A stretch of DNA of 39,563 nt from CAMCQY01 sp044370415. GTDB lineage: Bacteria > Planctomycetota > Planctomycetia > Pirellulales > UBA1268. Positions 8,377 through 19,500 of the stretch are shown here, one piece after another. The stretch spans positions 1 through 39,563 of the forward strand of contig JBILVO010000020.1 in NCBI GenBank assembly GCA_044370415.1, written 5' to 3'. Positions within the stretch are counted from its first letter, which is position 1; every line of letters starts with the position of its first letter. The position numbers were made by a program, and so were the translations under genes. Below the pieces are notes generated by a model. That model did no database searches. It saw only the letters and a program-made list of their open reading frames with translations, and was not told the DNA's origin.

Positions 8377-10143
8377 TCAGGCGTCCAGCCCGAAGGCCCG
8401 CCGCAGCACCCGCAGCGACTGCTCGCCGTGCTCGGCGGCCACGACCACGTTGAGCCGCACCTCGCTTGTGCTCACGAGGTCGATGTTGATCCCGGCGTCG
8501 GCCAGCGGCTTGAAGAGCCGGTCGGCCACGCCCGCATGGCTGCGGATGCCGACGCCCGTGATCGACAGCTTGGCGACGTGCGGCACGTCGGCCACCTTCG
8601 CGCCGCGGGCCGCTGCGATCCTGCCGGCCACCTCGATGGCCCGATCGCGGCTCGCGGTCGGCACGGTGAACGAGATCTCGGCGCGGCCGTCCCGCGGATG
8701 GCTCTGCACGATCATGTCGACGAACAGGCCGGCCCGGCCGACCTCCTCGAAGACGTCGGCGGCCACGCCGGGCGTGTCGGGCAGGTCGGTGAAGGTGACG
8801 AGGGCCTGAGACGAGTCGAGCTGGCAGTCTTCGATGGCGAGGTCCTCCATCCCCTCGAGCCGCCGGACGACGTCGAGCGGGCTCGACTTCACCAGGCTGC
8901 CGCCGCCGATGTCGGCCACGCCGTCGACGGTCTCGGCCTCGAGGCCGAACGCCCGGTGCACCGCCTGCACCGCGGCGGCGCCGGCGGTGCGGTCGACCAG
9001 CACTGAGATCTTGATCTCGCTGGTGGTGATCATGCGGACGTTGATCTTCTCGCGGGAGAGCGCCGTGAACATCCGGCCCGCCACCCCCTCGGCCTCGGCC
9101 ATGCCCACGCCCACGACCGACACCTTCGCCACGGCGTCGTCGTGCGAAACGCCGGTCGCGCCGAGCTTTTCCGCGACCCGCCGGGAGAGGGCGAGCGCCT
9201 CGGCGAGGTCGTCGGAGGGCACGGTGAACGAGATGTCGGCCTGCCCGTGCTGGCCGACGTTCTGCACGATCATGTCGACGGCGATGCCTGAGGCCGCCAG
9301 CTCTGAGAAGAGCGCGTGGCTCGACCCCGGCTGGTCCGGGACGTTTTCCAGCGTGATCCGCGCCTCGTCCTTGGCGATCGCCACGCCGCTGGCGGGCCGC
9401 GGCGTCGACTCCTCCGCCGCGAGGATCATCGTGCCCGGCACGTCCTTGAAGCTCGACCGCACGAGCACCTTCACGCCGAACTTCTTGGCGAATTCGATCG
9501 ACCGCGGGTGCATCACGCCCGCGCCGAGGCTCGCCATCTCCAGCATCTCGTCGTAGCTGATCGAGGACAGGCGGCGGGCGTCGGGCAGCATGCGGGGGTC
9601 GGTCGTGTAGACGCCGTCGACGTCGGTGTAGATCTCGCAGAGCCCGGCATCGAGCACGGCCGCGAGCGCCACGGCGGTCGTGTCGGAGCCGCCGCGGCCG
9701 AGCGTGGTGATGTTGCCGTTCTGGTCGATCCCCTGGAAGCCGGCCGCGATCACGATGGCGCCGTCGTCGAGCAGCTTCCGCACGTGGTCGGTCGTGATCG
9801 ACTTGATCCGGGCCTTCGTGTGGGTGCTGTCGGTGCGGATGCCGATCTGGGCGCCGGTGAGGCTCACCGCCTTGTGGCCGAGCGACTGGATCGCCATCGC
9901 GAAGAGGGCGACGCTCACCTGCTCGCCCGTGGAGAGCAGCATGTCCATCTCGCGGGCGCTGGGCCGCTCGGAGATCTGCTTGGCGAGGTCGACGAGCACG
10001 TCGGTCTGGTGGCCCATCGCGCTCACCACGACCACCACCTGGTGGCCGGCCTGCTGCCGGGCGATCGCCTTCCGCGCCGCCGCCAGGATCTTCTGCGGAT
10101 CGGCGACGCTCGTCCCGCCGAACTTCTGCACCACGAGGGCCAT
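8377..10143 (-). CDS. lysC: Aspartate kinase with four ACT domains
   Basis: A 588-residue enzyme that phosphorylates aspartate, the first step toward lysine, threonine and methionine. The kinase domain covers about residues 1-255: KFGGTSV at 7-13, STGEQVSVALFA, the ATP-site GRGGSDTTAVALAA, and YTDVDGVYTTDPR. The remainder is two tandem ACT pairs. In each pair one ACT has a VDMIVQ motif and its partner has a VGxGxxxxxGVAxRxF motif, so the second pair repeats the first. Common aspartate kinases have one pair and about 400-460 residues; four-ACT forms are known in cyanobacteria and some other phyla. Feedback control by lysine and threonine is likely, but the ligands are not readable. The ATG at 10143 is chosen over an upstream start in frame because GGAGAAG precedes it at good distance and the family begins MALVVQKFGG. 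It is the last gene of hom-apgM-lysC. Confidence 0.96.
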   Translation of the reverse strand: MALVVQKFGGTSVADPQKILAAARKAIARQQAGHQVVVVVSAMGHQTDVLVDLAKQISERPSAREMDMLLSTGEQVSVALFAMAIQSLGHKAVSLTGAQIGIRTDSTHTKARIKSITTDHVRKLLDDGAIVIAAGFQGIDQNGNITTLGRGGSDTTAVALAAVLDAGLCEIYTDVDGVYTTDPRMLPDARRLSSISYDEMLEMASLGAGVMHPRSIEFAKKFGVKVLVRSSFKDVPGTMILAAEESTPRPASGVAIAKDEARITLENVPDQPGSSHALFSELAASGIAVDMIVQNVGQHGQADISFTVPSDDLAEALALSRRVAEKLGATGVSHDDAVAKVSVVGVGMAEAEGVAGRMFTALSREKINVRMITTSEIKISVLVDRTAGAAAVQAVHRAFGLEAETVDGVADIGGGSLVKSSPLDVVRRLEGMEDLAIEDCQLDSSQALVTFTDLPDTPGVAADVFEEVGRAGLFVDMIVQSHPRDGRAEISFTVPTASRDRAIEVAGRIAAARGAKVADVPHVAKLSITGVGIRSHAGVADRLFKPLADAGINIDLVSTSEVRLNVVVAAEHGEQSLRVLRRAFGLDA

Positions 10144-10163
10144 CGACTCGCTTCTCCTGCGCG

Positions 10164-11402
10164 TCACGCGCGATTGGAATCCAGGAACTCACCCATCAGC
10201 CGCCAGCCGGGTTCGATCGCATCCCCGGCGGCCGCGGCGGCCAGTTCGTCGTAGGTGGTCTGCCCCGACGCGGCGATGCCGCGGCCCGCCATCACGAAGG
10301 GCACCGCGCCGCGGGAATGCGTCTTCGTGGTGATGAACGTCGGGTGGTCGGGGCAGACGAGGATGCGGTGGTCGGGGATGCCCGCGAGGTGCGCCGCGAT
10401 GAGCGCCACGATCTTCTGGTCGATCTCCTCGATCGCCTTCACCTTCGCCGCCGCGTCGCCCTGGTGGCTGGCCTCGTCGGGGGCCTCCACGTGGACGCAG
10501 ACGAGGTCGGCCCGCGACAGCTCGTCGATCGCCGCGCGTCCCTTGGCCGCGTAGTCGGTGTCGAGGTAGCCGGTTGCGCCCGGAACCTCGAGCCGCTTCC
10601 AGCCGGCCAGCGCCGCCAGCCCCCGGAGCAGGTCGACCGCCGTGATCATCGTGCCGCTCGTGCCGTATTTCTTTTGGAACGGCTCCATCGCCGGCGCACG
10701 CCCCACGCCCCACAGCCAGACGTGCGTCGCCGGCCGGCGGCCGGCCGCGATCCGCGCCGCGTTGACCGGATGGCCGGCCAGCCAGTCGGCGCTCTTGGCC
10801 ATGATGTCGGTGAGCAGCCGGCTGCCCGTGCCCCGCGGAAACGAGTCGGCGACCGGCTTGTCCATCAGGTCGTGCGGCGGGGTCGCCCGCAGGTCCGAGG
10901 CGAGCGGCGCGGTCGCGCCGGGCGTGCCGCGGAAGAGGAGCAGGTTCCTGTAGCTGACGCCCGGCTTGAATTCCCAGCCGCGGAGCTCCGGGAAGTCGGC
11001 GGCCAGGCCGCGCTGGGCCGCCGCGAGCAGCTGCGTCGCCTCTTCCGTGGAGACATGGCCGGCGGTGAAGTCGTCCATCACGGCCTCGTCGCCGCCGGCG
11101 ATCGTCACGAGGTTGCACCGCACGGCCCAGTCGTCGGCCCCCAGCGCGATCCCCTGTGCGGCTGCCTCGAGCGGGGCGCGGCCCGTGAAATACGTGAGCG
11201 GGTCGTAGCCCATCAGGCTCATGCAGGCGACCTCCGAGCCGGGCGGCAGGCTGCTCGGGACGTGGTTGGTGAGGCCCACCCGGCCGCGGGCGGCCAGCGC
11301 GTCGAGCGCGGGGGTGCGGGCCGCCTGGAACGGCGTCCGGCCCCCCAGGGAATCCTGGGGCGCGTCGGCCGCGCCGTCGGGGATCACGATCACGTACTTC
11401 AT
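10164..11402 (-). CDS. ApgM-type phosphoglycerate mutase-like protein, probable homoserine kinase
   Basis: A 412-residue protein of the alkaline phosphatase/phosphoglycerate mutase metalloenzyme superfamily, archaeal ApgM type. The start MKYVIVIPDGAAD carries the first metal-ligand Asp (D9). The active-site serine block PPGSEVACMSLMGYDP follows, with the Ser at about 62. Near the C-terminus are VHVEAPDEASHQGD, CPDHPTFITTKTHSRG and VPFVMAG, supplying further metal ligands. By homology it is a cofactor-independent phosphoglycerate mutase. However, a subgroup next to hom and lysC has been modelled (TIGR02535) as a proposed homoserine kinase, and this copy lies between exactly those genes: 68 nt after hom and 20 nt before lysC. 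No ThrB of the GHMP type is seen in the window. I favour the homoserine kinase role; the family is certain, the substrate is inferred. Confidence 0.85.
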   Translation of the reverse strand: MKYVIVIPDGAADAPQDSLGGRTPFQAARTPALDALAARGRVGLTNHVPSSLPPGSEVACMSLMGYDPLTYFTGRAPLEAAAQGIALGADDWAVRCNLVTIAGGDEAVMDDFTAGHVSTEEATQLLAAAQRGLAADFPELRGWEFKPGVSYRNLLLFRGTPGATAPLASDLRATPPHDLMDKPVADSFPRGTGSRLLTDIMAKSADWLAGHPVNAARIAAGRRPATHVWLWGVGRAPAMEPFQKKYGTSGTMITAVDLLRGLAALAGWKRLEVPGATGYLDTDYAAKGRAAIDELSRADLVCVHVEAPDEASHQGDAAAKVKAIEEIDQKIVALIAAHLAGIPDHRILVCPDHPTFITTKTHSRGAVPFVMAGRGIAASGQTTYDELAAAAAGDAIEPGWRLMGEFLDSNRA

Positions 11403-11470
11403 CGGGTGGTCCTGGTCGGGTGGTGCTGGTCGGCTGGTCTTGGCTTCCGGGGCCTTCCGTGCCTGTGGAG

Positions 11471-12772
11471 TCAGTCGTCGAGCACGCTCAGGCAGACGCT
11501 CCTGCCCTCCACGACGTCGGAGGCGTCGATGTGGCTCATCGCCCTGCGGATGGCGCTCGAGCCGCAGGCGTGCGTCATGATCACCAGCGGCACGGCGGTG
11601 GCCGACGCGCCGGTCGGATCGTGCTGGATGACCGACGCGATCGAGATGCCGTGCTCGCCGAGCACGCCGGTGATCCGCGAGAGCACGCCGGGGCGGTCCT
11701 GCACCGGCACCCGCAGGAAGTGCCGCTCGTGCATGTCGACGCCACCGACCTTGGCGGCCGGCGCGTCGGGCGAGAGCACACCCGTGGTCTTGAACGTGAT
11801 CGCCGCCCGGCCCACGACGGTGTCGATGATGTCGGCGACGACGGCCGAGGCGGTGGGCATCTGGCCGGCGCCGAGACCGTGGAAGAACATCCTGCCCACG
11901 GCGTCGCCGACGAGGCTCACGGCGTTGTAGGCACCGCGGGTCTCCGCCAGCGGCGTGCCCTTCTTGACGAGCGCCGGCGCCACCCGCATGGCGAGTTTGC
12001 CGTCGCTGCGGCTGGCGACCGCCACCAGGCGGATCCGGTAGCCCAGTTGCGACGCGTAGGTCATCAGGCCGATGTCGATCCCCTCGATCCCGGTCCGCGG
12101 AATCTCGGCCCAGGGCACCCAGACGCCGAAGGCCAGATGCGCCAAGAGCGCGATCTTCTGCGTGGCGTCGGTGCCGTCGACGTCCATCGCCGGGTCGGCC
12201 TCGGCGTAGCCCTTCGCCTGCGCGAGCGCCAATGCCTCGGCGTAGTCGGCGTTGTCCTCCTCCATCCGCGTGAGGATGAAGTTGCTCGTGCCGTTGAGGA
12301 TGCCGCGGATCGACTCGATGCGGTTGGCCGCCAGACACTCGCCGATCGCCGCGACGATGGGGATGCCGCCGGCGACGGCCGCCTCGAACGCGATCGACCG
12401 CCCGCGCGTGCGGGCGAGTTGGAAGAGCTCCGGCCCGTGCTCCGCGAGCAGCGCCTTGTTGGCGGTGACGACGTCCTTCCCCTGCTCGAGCAGCTCGATC
12501 ATCATCGAACGGGCGGGCTCGAGGCCGCCGACGAGCAGCGCCGCGACCGAGATCGACGGATCCCGGGAGATCGTGTGGATGTCGGTGGAGATCCGGTCGG
12601 CCGGCAGGGGCAGGCCGCGGTCCCTCGCCACATCGCGCACCACCGCCCGCTCCACGACGATCGGCCGGCCCGCGTGCCGCGTGATGTGGTCGGCGGACTC
12701 GACGAGGAGCCGGACCACGCCCGATCCGACGGTGCCGAGGCCGACGACGCCGACACGCACTGGTTCGATCAT
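11471..12772 (-). CDS. hom: Homoserine dehydrogenase with C-terminal ACT domain
   Basis: A 433-residue NAD(P)-dependent enzyme that reduces aspartate semialdehyde to homoserine. It has a Rossmann start VRVGVVGLGTVGSGVV (5-20), the cofactor/substrate motifs VVTANKALLAEHG and FEAAVAGGIPIV, the catalytic-domain block GILNGTSNFILTRM, and the strongly conserved GYAEADPAMDVDGTDATQK. The end (about 350-433) is an ACT domain beginning FLRVPVQDRPGVLSRITGVL, as in long-form bacterial enzymes regulated by threonine. It is the first gene of the minus-strand set hom-apgM-lysC, so aspartate kinase and homoserine dehydrogenase are made together with the candidate homoserine kinase. The ATG at 12772 has CGGAG about 12 nt upstream. 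Confidence 0.96.
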   Translation of the reverse strand: MIEPVRVGVVGLGTVGSGVVRLLVESADHITRHAGRPIVVERAVVRDVARDRGLPLPADRISTDIHTISRDPSISVAALLVGGLEPARSMMIELLEQGKDVVTANKALLAEHGPELFQLARTRGRSIAFEAAVAGGIPIVAAIGECLAANRIESIRGILNGTSNFILTRMEEDNADYAEALALAQAKGYAEADPAMDVDGTDATQKIALLAHLAFGVWVPWAEIPRTGIEGIDIGLMTYASQLGYRIRLVAVASRSDGKLAMRVAPALVKKGTPLAETRGAYNAVSLVGDAVGRMFFHGLGAGQMPTASAVVADIIDTVVGRAAITFKTTGVLSPDAPAAKVGGVDMHERHFLRVPVQDRPGVLSRITGVLGEHGISIASVIQHDPTGASATAVPLVIMTHACGSSAIRRAMSHIDASDVVEGRSVCLSVLDD

Positions 12773-13023
12773 GGTGCAAAACGCTCCGAGGCTGGGGAAC
12801 CGTCGATCGTAATGAGCCTAGCCCGCCGCTGGAAGCGAGAACCGTCCGCCCGCGGGCGGACGTTCCGGCAGTGCGGGTCGTGCGGGTCGGAGCGGACGGC
12901 CGGCTGCCTCCTGTCAGGTTTTTCACCGATCGCGTACAACGATCCGCCCCGACCGGGGCCGGATGCTCCGGCGGCGGTCGTTCCGTCACCCACCCTGCAA
13001 TTGCCCCCGGGAGTTCGCCACAC
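12773..13023. other. Divergent intergenic region between hom and the M42 peptidase gene
   Basis: About 250 nt that must carry promoters for both flanking genes. I could not pick a good -35/-10 pair on either strand and saw no leader peptide with threonine or isoleucine codon runs, nor a lysine riboswitch. The peptidase frame stays open back to a GTG at 12871, but that extension (Gly/Ser/Pro-rich) matches nothing known in the family. Confidence 0.4.
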
Positions 13024-14085
13024 GTGGATGCGTCGGCCCGCGATTTCCTGGTTCGTCTGCTCGAGACCCCCAGCCCGTCCGGTTACGAACAGCCCATCCA
13101 GCGGGTGGTCCGCGATTATCTCGCCTCCTGTGCCGACGCCGTCACGACCGACTCGCACGGCAACGTGATCGGCTCCAAGAACGCGGGCGCCGCCACGCGG
13201 ATGCTCCTGGCCGGCCACTGCGACCAGATCGGCCTGATCGTCCAGTACATCGACGGCGACGGCTTCATCTCCGTCCAGCCGATCGGCGGCTGGGACCCGA
13301 TCCAGCTCGTCGGGGCACGGGTGGTGATCTGGACGGCCGCCGGGCCGGTGCACGGCGTCATGTCGCGAAAGCCGATCCACCTGCTCACCGACGAGGAGCG
13401 GAAGGTGGTTCCCAAGATGAAGGATCTCTGGATCGACATCGGCGCCGGCGACAAGGCCGACGCCGAGAGCGTTGTGCGGATCGGCGATCCCGTCACGCTC
13501 GAATTGCGGTTCCAGCCGCTGCGGCGGAACCTCGCCAGCGCGGTGGCGATGGACGACAAGGTGGGGCTCTGGGTGGTGCTCGAGGCGTTTCGCCGGGCGG
13601 TGGCCGCCGGCCCCCTGCCCTGCGGCCTCTTCGTGGCGTCGACCGTGCAGGAGGAGATCGGCCTGCGCGGCGCCCAGACGAGCTGCTACGGCGTCGATCC
13701 CCACGTGGCCATCGCCGTCGACGTCACGCACGCGACCGACTGCCCTACGATCGACAAGAAGTCGGAGGGGGATGTGGCGATCGGCCGCGGTCCGGTCGTG
13801 TTTCGCGGCCCGAACATGAACCCGCACGTCGTCTCCCGCCTGCTGACTGTCGCCGCCGCTCGGGACATCCCGGTGCAGCTCGGCGCCAGCGGCCGGGCCA
13901 CGCCGACCGACGCCAACGTCCTGCAGACCACCCGCTCCGGCGTGGCCACCGGCCTGGTCAGCGTTCCCAACCGCTACATGCACTCCGCCGTCGAGACGAT
14001 CTCGCTCGACGACGCCGACAGGGCCGCCGACCTGCTTGCGGGCTTTGTCCGCGGACTCGAGGGAGCGATCGATTGGGCACCGTGA
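13024..14085 (+). CDS. M42-family aminopeptidase
   Basis: About 353 residues of a cobalt/zinc-dependent M42 aminopeptidase (glutamyl aminopeptidase/FrvX-like), which trims N-terminal residues from peptides in the cytoplasm and forms dodecameric cages in characterised members. Motifs: LETPSPSGYEQPI at the start, first metal ligand in LLAGHCDQIGLI, bridging Asp in AMDDKVGLW, catalytic Glu pair in STVQEEIGLRGA, Asp ligand in AVDVTHATD, and the last His in NRYMHSAVETI. GHCDQIG deviates from the common HxDEIG by Gln for Glu. The GTG at 13024 is my choice: CGGGAG precedes it at about 11 nt and the product length fits; the upstream GTG at 12871 would add 51 residues without homology. It stands alone ahead of the chaperone genes. 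Confidence 0.9.
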   Translation: MDASARDFLVRLLETPSPSGYEQPIQRVVRDYLASCADAVTTDSHGNVIGSKNAGAATRMLLAGHCDQIGLIVQYIDGDGFISVQPIGGWDPIQLVGARVVIWTAAGPVHGVMSRKPIHLLTDEERKVVPKMKDLWIDIGAGDKADAESVVRIGDPVTLELRFQPLRRNLASAVAMDDKVGLWVVLEAFRRAVAAGPLPCGLFVASTVQEEIGLRGAQTSCYGVDPHVAIAVDVTHATDCPTIDKKSEGDVAIGRGPVVFRGPNMNPHVVSRLLTVAAARDIPVQLGASGRATPTDANVLQTTRSGVATGLVSVPNRYMHSAVETISLDDADRAADLLAGFVRGLEGAIDWAP

Positions 14086-14144
14086 CCACAACCTGGGAAC
14101 CGAAGCCGACCGGTCGGCCCCTGCCAAAACGGCACTCTCCCGGT

Positions 14145-14164
14145 GTTCGGTCCGGCGCCCGAAC
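14145..14164. promoter_or_regulatory. Inverted repeat, possible activator-binding site upstream of groEL1
   Basis: GTTCGG-N8-CCGAAC forms a perfect 6-bp inverted repeat centred about 93 bp before the transcription start predicted from the sigma-54 element at 14222. This is the usual distance for an enhancer-binding activator. Only one copy is seen, so the assignment is a guess from position and symmetry. Confidence 0.35.
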
Positions 14165-14221
14165 GCTTCGGCCTGGCAAAACTGGCTCCGCACACCGCTT
14201 CCGACGACCGGGCAGCCGCTT

Positions 14222-14237
14222 TGGCACGCCGGTTGCA
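14222..14237 (+). promoter_or_regulatory. Sigma-54 (-24/-12) promoter of the groEL1 operon
   Basis: The string TGGCACG-CCGG-TTGCA matches the sigma-54 consensus TGGCACG-N4-TTGCW at every defined position. The invariant GG (14223-14224) and GC (14235-14236) are separated by exactly 10 nt. The predicted transcript would start near 14248, leaving a leader of about 124 nt before the groEL1 GTG at 14372. No CIRCE-type inverted repeat is visible in this gap. The match is read directly; activity is inferred. Confidence 0.72.
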
Positions 14238-14371
14238 TCCTTTTCGGCCGCCCGGCCCTGAACTGCCAAATCACGACGTTCGGCGCCGCTGGCGCATCCC
14301 GTCCACGCTTTCGTCCATCACGACCCGTCCTTTCCTGACTTTCCTGCCTGACTTCCCTGGAGGAGTATCCC

Positions 14372-16078
<1,707 letters not shown>

Positions 16079-16145
16079 TCGGCCCCCCGGCCGCACTGCA
16101 GCAAACAACGGTATTGAACCTTTCCTTTTTTGGAGTGCATGACTC

Positions 16146-16451
16146 ATGGCTGCGAAGAACCTGAAGATCCGTCCGCTGGATGACCGCGTGGTGGTCGAGC
16201 CGGTCGAGGCCGAGGAGCGGACCGCCGGCGGCATCGTGCTGCCCGACACCGCGAAGGAGAAGCCGCAGCGGGGCCACGTGGTCGCGCTCGGCCCCGGCAA
16301 ACTGCTCGAGCACGGCGGCCGGGCGCCGCTGTCGCTGGCTGTCGGCGACCAGGTGATCTACGGCAAGTACTCGGGCAGCGACATCGAGGTCGACGGCCAC
16401 GAGGTGAAGATCCTTCGGGAGAGCGACATCCTCGCCAAGGTCGTCGGCTGA
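16146..16451 (+). CDS. groES: Co-chaperonin GroES
   Basis: A 101-residue 10-kDa co-chaperonin that caps GroEL. It shows the family start LKIRPLDDRVVVEPVEAEERTAGGIVLPDTAKEKPQRG, including the mobile loop with the hydrophobic tripeptide IVL that contacts GroEL. The later VGDQVIYGKYSGSDIEVDG and final ILRESDILAKV are also standard. The ATG at 16146 is preceded by TTTGGAG at about 16129-16135. It sits between two groEL genes, 67 nt after the first and 140 nt before the second, and is the only groES seen, so it may serve both rings. Confidence 0.97.
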   Translation: MAAKNLKIRPLDDRVVVEPVEAEERTAGGIVLPDTAKEKPQRGHVVALGPGKLLEHGGRAPLSLAVGDQVIYGKYSGSDIEVDGHEVKILRESDILAKVVG

Positions 16452-16591
16452 GCCCGTCGCCTGCGCTTGGCATCCGGCGCCGCGCCGCGGAGGCGCGACG
16501 ACCCGTGCCTCCGTCCACAGCACCGATTCGTTCGATACCACACGTCCACACCACCAGCGTCCTTCCACGCGTCTTCCAGGAGTAACGTCCC

Positions 16592-18211
<1,620 letters not shown>

Positions 18212-18217
18212 CGGCCT

Positions 18218-18234
18218 GTGTCGCCAGACGACAC
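18218..18234 (+). terminator. Hairpin after groEL2
   Basis: GTGTCG-CCAGA-CGACAC is a perfect 6-bp stem with a 5-nt loop, starting 7 nt after the groEL2 stop. No U-run follows, so it may attenuate transcription or protect the 3' end between groEL2 and dnaJ rather than act as a full terminator. Confidence 0.35.
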
Positions 18235-18312
18235 CGGTCCGGCCATCGTCGTCCCGGGTGCGCGCGATGCGCCTCCGGGTGAGCCCTCGCCCCGTTGAGT
18301 GCGTCCCCGCAG

Positions 18313-19500
18313 ATGGCGACTGAGCGCGATTACTACGAGGTCCTGGGGGTCGAGCGACGGGCCAACGGCGCGGAGATCGCTGACGCCTACCGGAAGCTGG
18401 CGATCAGATTCCATCCGGACAAGAATCCGGGCGACAGCCAGGCCGCCGACCGTTTCAAGGAGGCCGCCCGCGCCTTCGAGGTGCTTTCCAACGACGAACT
18501 GCGGTCCCGCTACGACCGCTACGGCCACGCCGGCCTGCAGGGGGGCGGTCGCCACGAGTTCAACGACATCGGCGACATCTTCGAGGCGTTCGGCGACCTG
18601 TTTGGCGGCGGGATGTTCGGCGACGCCTTCGGCGGCGGCAAGCGCCGCGGCAACCGGCCGCGGCAGGGTCGGGACGTCTTCTCCAGCGTGTCGTTGTCGC
18701 TCCTGGAGGCCGCGCGGGGCGTGACGAAGACGATCGCGTTCACCCGGCACGAGACCTGCGGCACCTGCGACGGCGCGGGCGCGAAAAAGGGCACCGCGCC
18801 GCAGCCCTGCGACTACTGCAAGGGGCACGGACAGGTGATCCAGACGGCCGGCGTGTTTCGGCTGCAGACCACCTGCCCCGCCTGCCGGGGCGCCGGCAGC
18901 GTCATCCGCGACAAGTGCCCGGCCTGTGCGGGCGAGGGGCTGACGGAGGAGCGGGTGGAGCGTCGGGTGACGATTCCCGCCGGCGTCGACCGCGACGTCC
19001 GCGTGCGGCTCGCCGGCGAGGGGGAGCCAGGCGGCAACGGCGGCCCGCCAGGCGACTGCTACTGCGTCATCGAGATCGAGGAGCATCCCTTCCTCACGCG
19101 GGAGGGTCGCGACCTGCACTGCGAGGTGCCGATCACCTTCAGCCAGGCCGCCCTCGGGGCGACCGTGGAGGTGCCCACGCTCGACGGGCCGAAGCCCCTG
19201 GCGATCGGCCGCGGCACGCAGTCGGGCGACGTGGTGCGGGTGAAGGGGCTCGGCATGCCCGAGGTCCGTGGCCGCGGCGTGGGCGATCTCCACGTGCACG
19301 TGCATGTGGAGGTTCCCAAGACGCTCTCGGCCCGTGCCGAGCAGCTGCTGCGCGAGCTGGCCGCCGAGGAGCAGCAGGAGGTCAGCCCGAAGCGGTCGAG
19401 CTTCTTCAGCCGCCTTGGCGAGTATTTTCAGGCGAAGGAGCCCGAGGCGGCGGACGAGCCGCGCGGGGCGAGGACGAAAAAGCAGGAGAAGAAGGCATGA
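18313..19500 (+). CDS. dnaJ: Chaperone DnaJ
   Basis: A 395-residue type I J-protein that stimulates DnaK ATPase. The J domain starts RDYYEVLGVERRA, with the HPD tripeptide at 34-36. A Gly/Phe-rich linker follows (FGDLFGGGMFGDAFGGG). The zinc region begins at C149 and has four CxxCxGxG repeats: CGTCDGAGA, CDYCKGHGQ, CPACRGAGS, CPACAGEGL. Two beta-barrel substrate domains follow. The C-terminus carries about 40 extra Lys/Glu/Ala-rich residues. The ATG at 18313 gives the usual MATxRDYYEVLGV start; an in-frame TTG at 18295 would add six residues, and neither has a strong ribosome binding site. The stop overlaps the grpE start (ATGA), so the two are translationally coupled. No dnaK lies in the window. 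Confidence 0.96.
   Translation: MATERDYYEVLGVERRANGAEIADAYRKLAIRFHPDKNPGDSQAADRFKEAARAFEVLSNDELRSRYDRYGHAGLQGGGRHEFNDIGDIFEAFGDLFGGGMFGDAFGGGKRRGNRPRQGRDVFSSVSLSLLEAARGVTKTIAFTRHETCGTCDGAGAKKGTAPQPCDYCKGHGQVIQTAGVFRLQTTCPACRGAGSVIRDKCPACAGEGLTEERVERRVTIPAGVDRDVRVRLAGEGEPGGNGGPPGDCYCVIEIEEHPFLTREGRDLHCEVPITFSQAALGATVEVPTLDGPKPLAIGRGTQSGDVVRVKGLGMPEVRGRGVGDLHVHVHVEVPKTLSARAEQLLRELAAEEQQEVSPKRSSFFSRLGEYFQAKEPEAADEPRGARTKKQEKKA

Noticed and set aside
14086..14371. CIRCE element (HrcA operator) before groEL1
   Set aside because: No TTAGCACTC-N9-GAGTGCTAA or near match was found; GGCACTC at 14131 lacks its partner half.
16464..16484. Sigma-54-like TTGGCATCCGGCGCCGC before groEL2
   Set aside because: The downstream half lacks TTGC and the GC is not at the required distance from GG.
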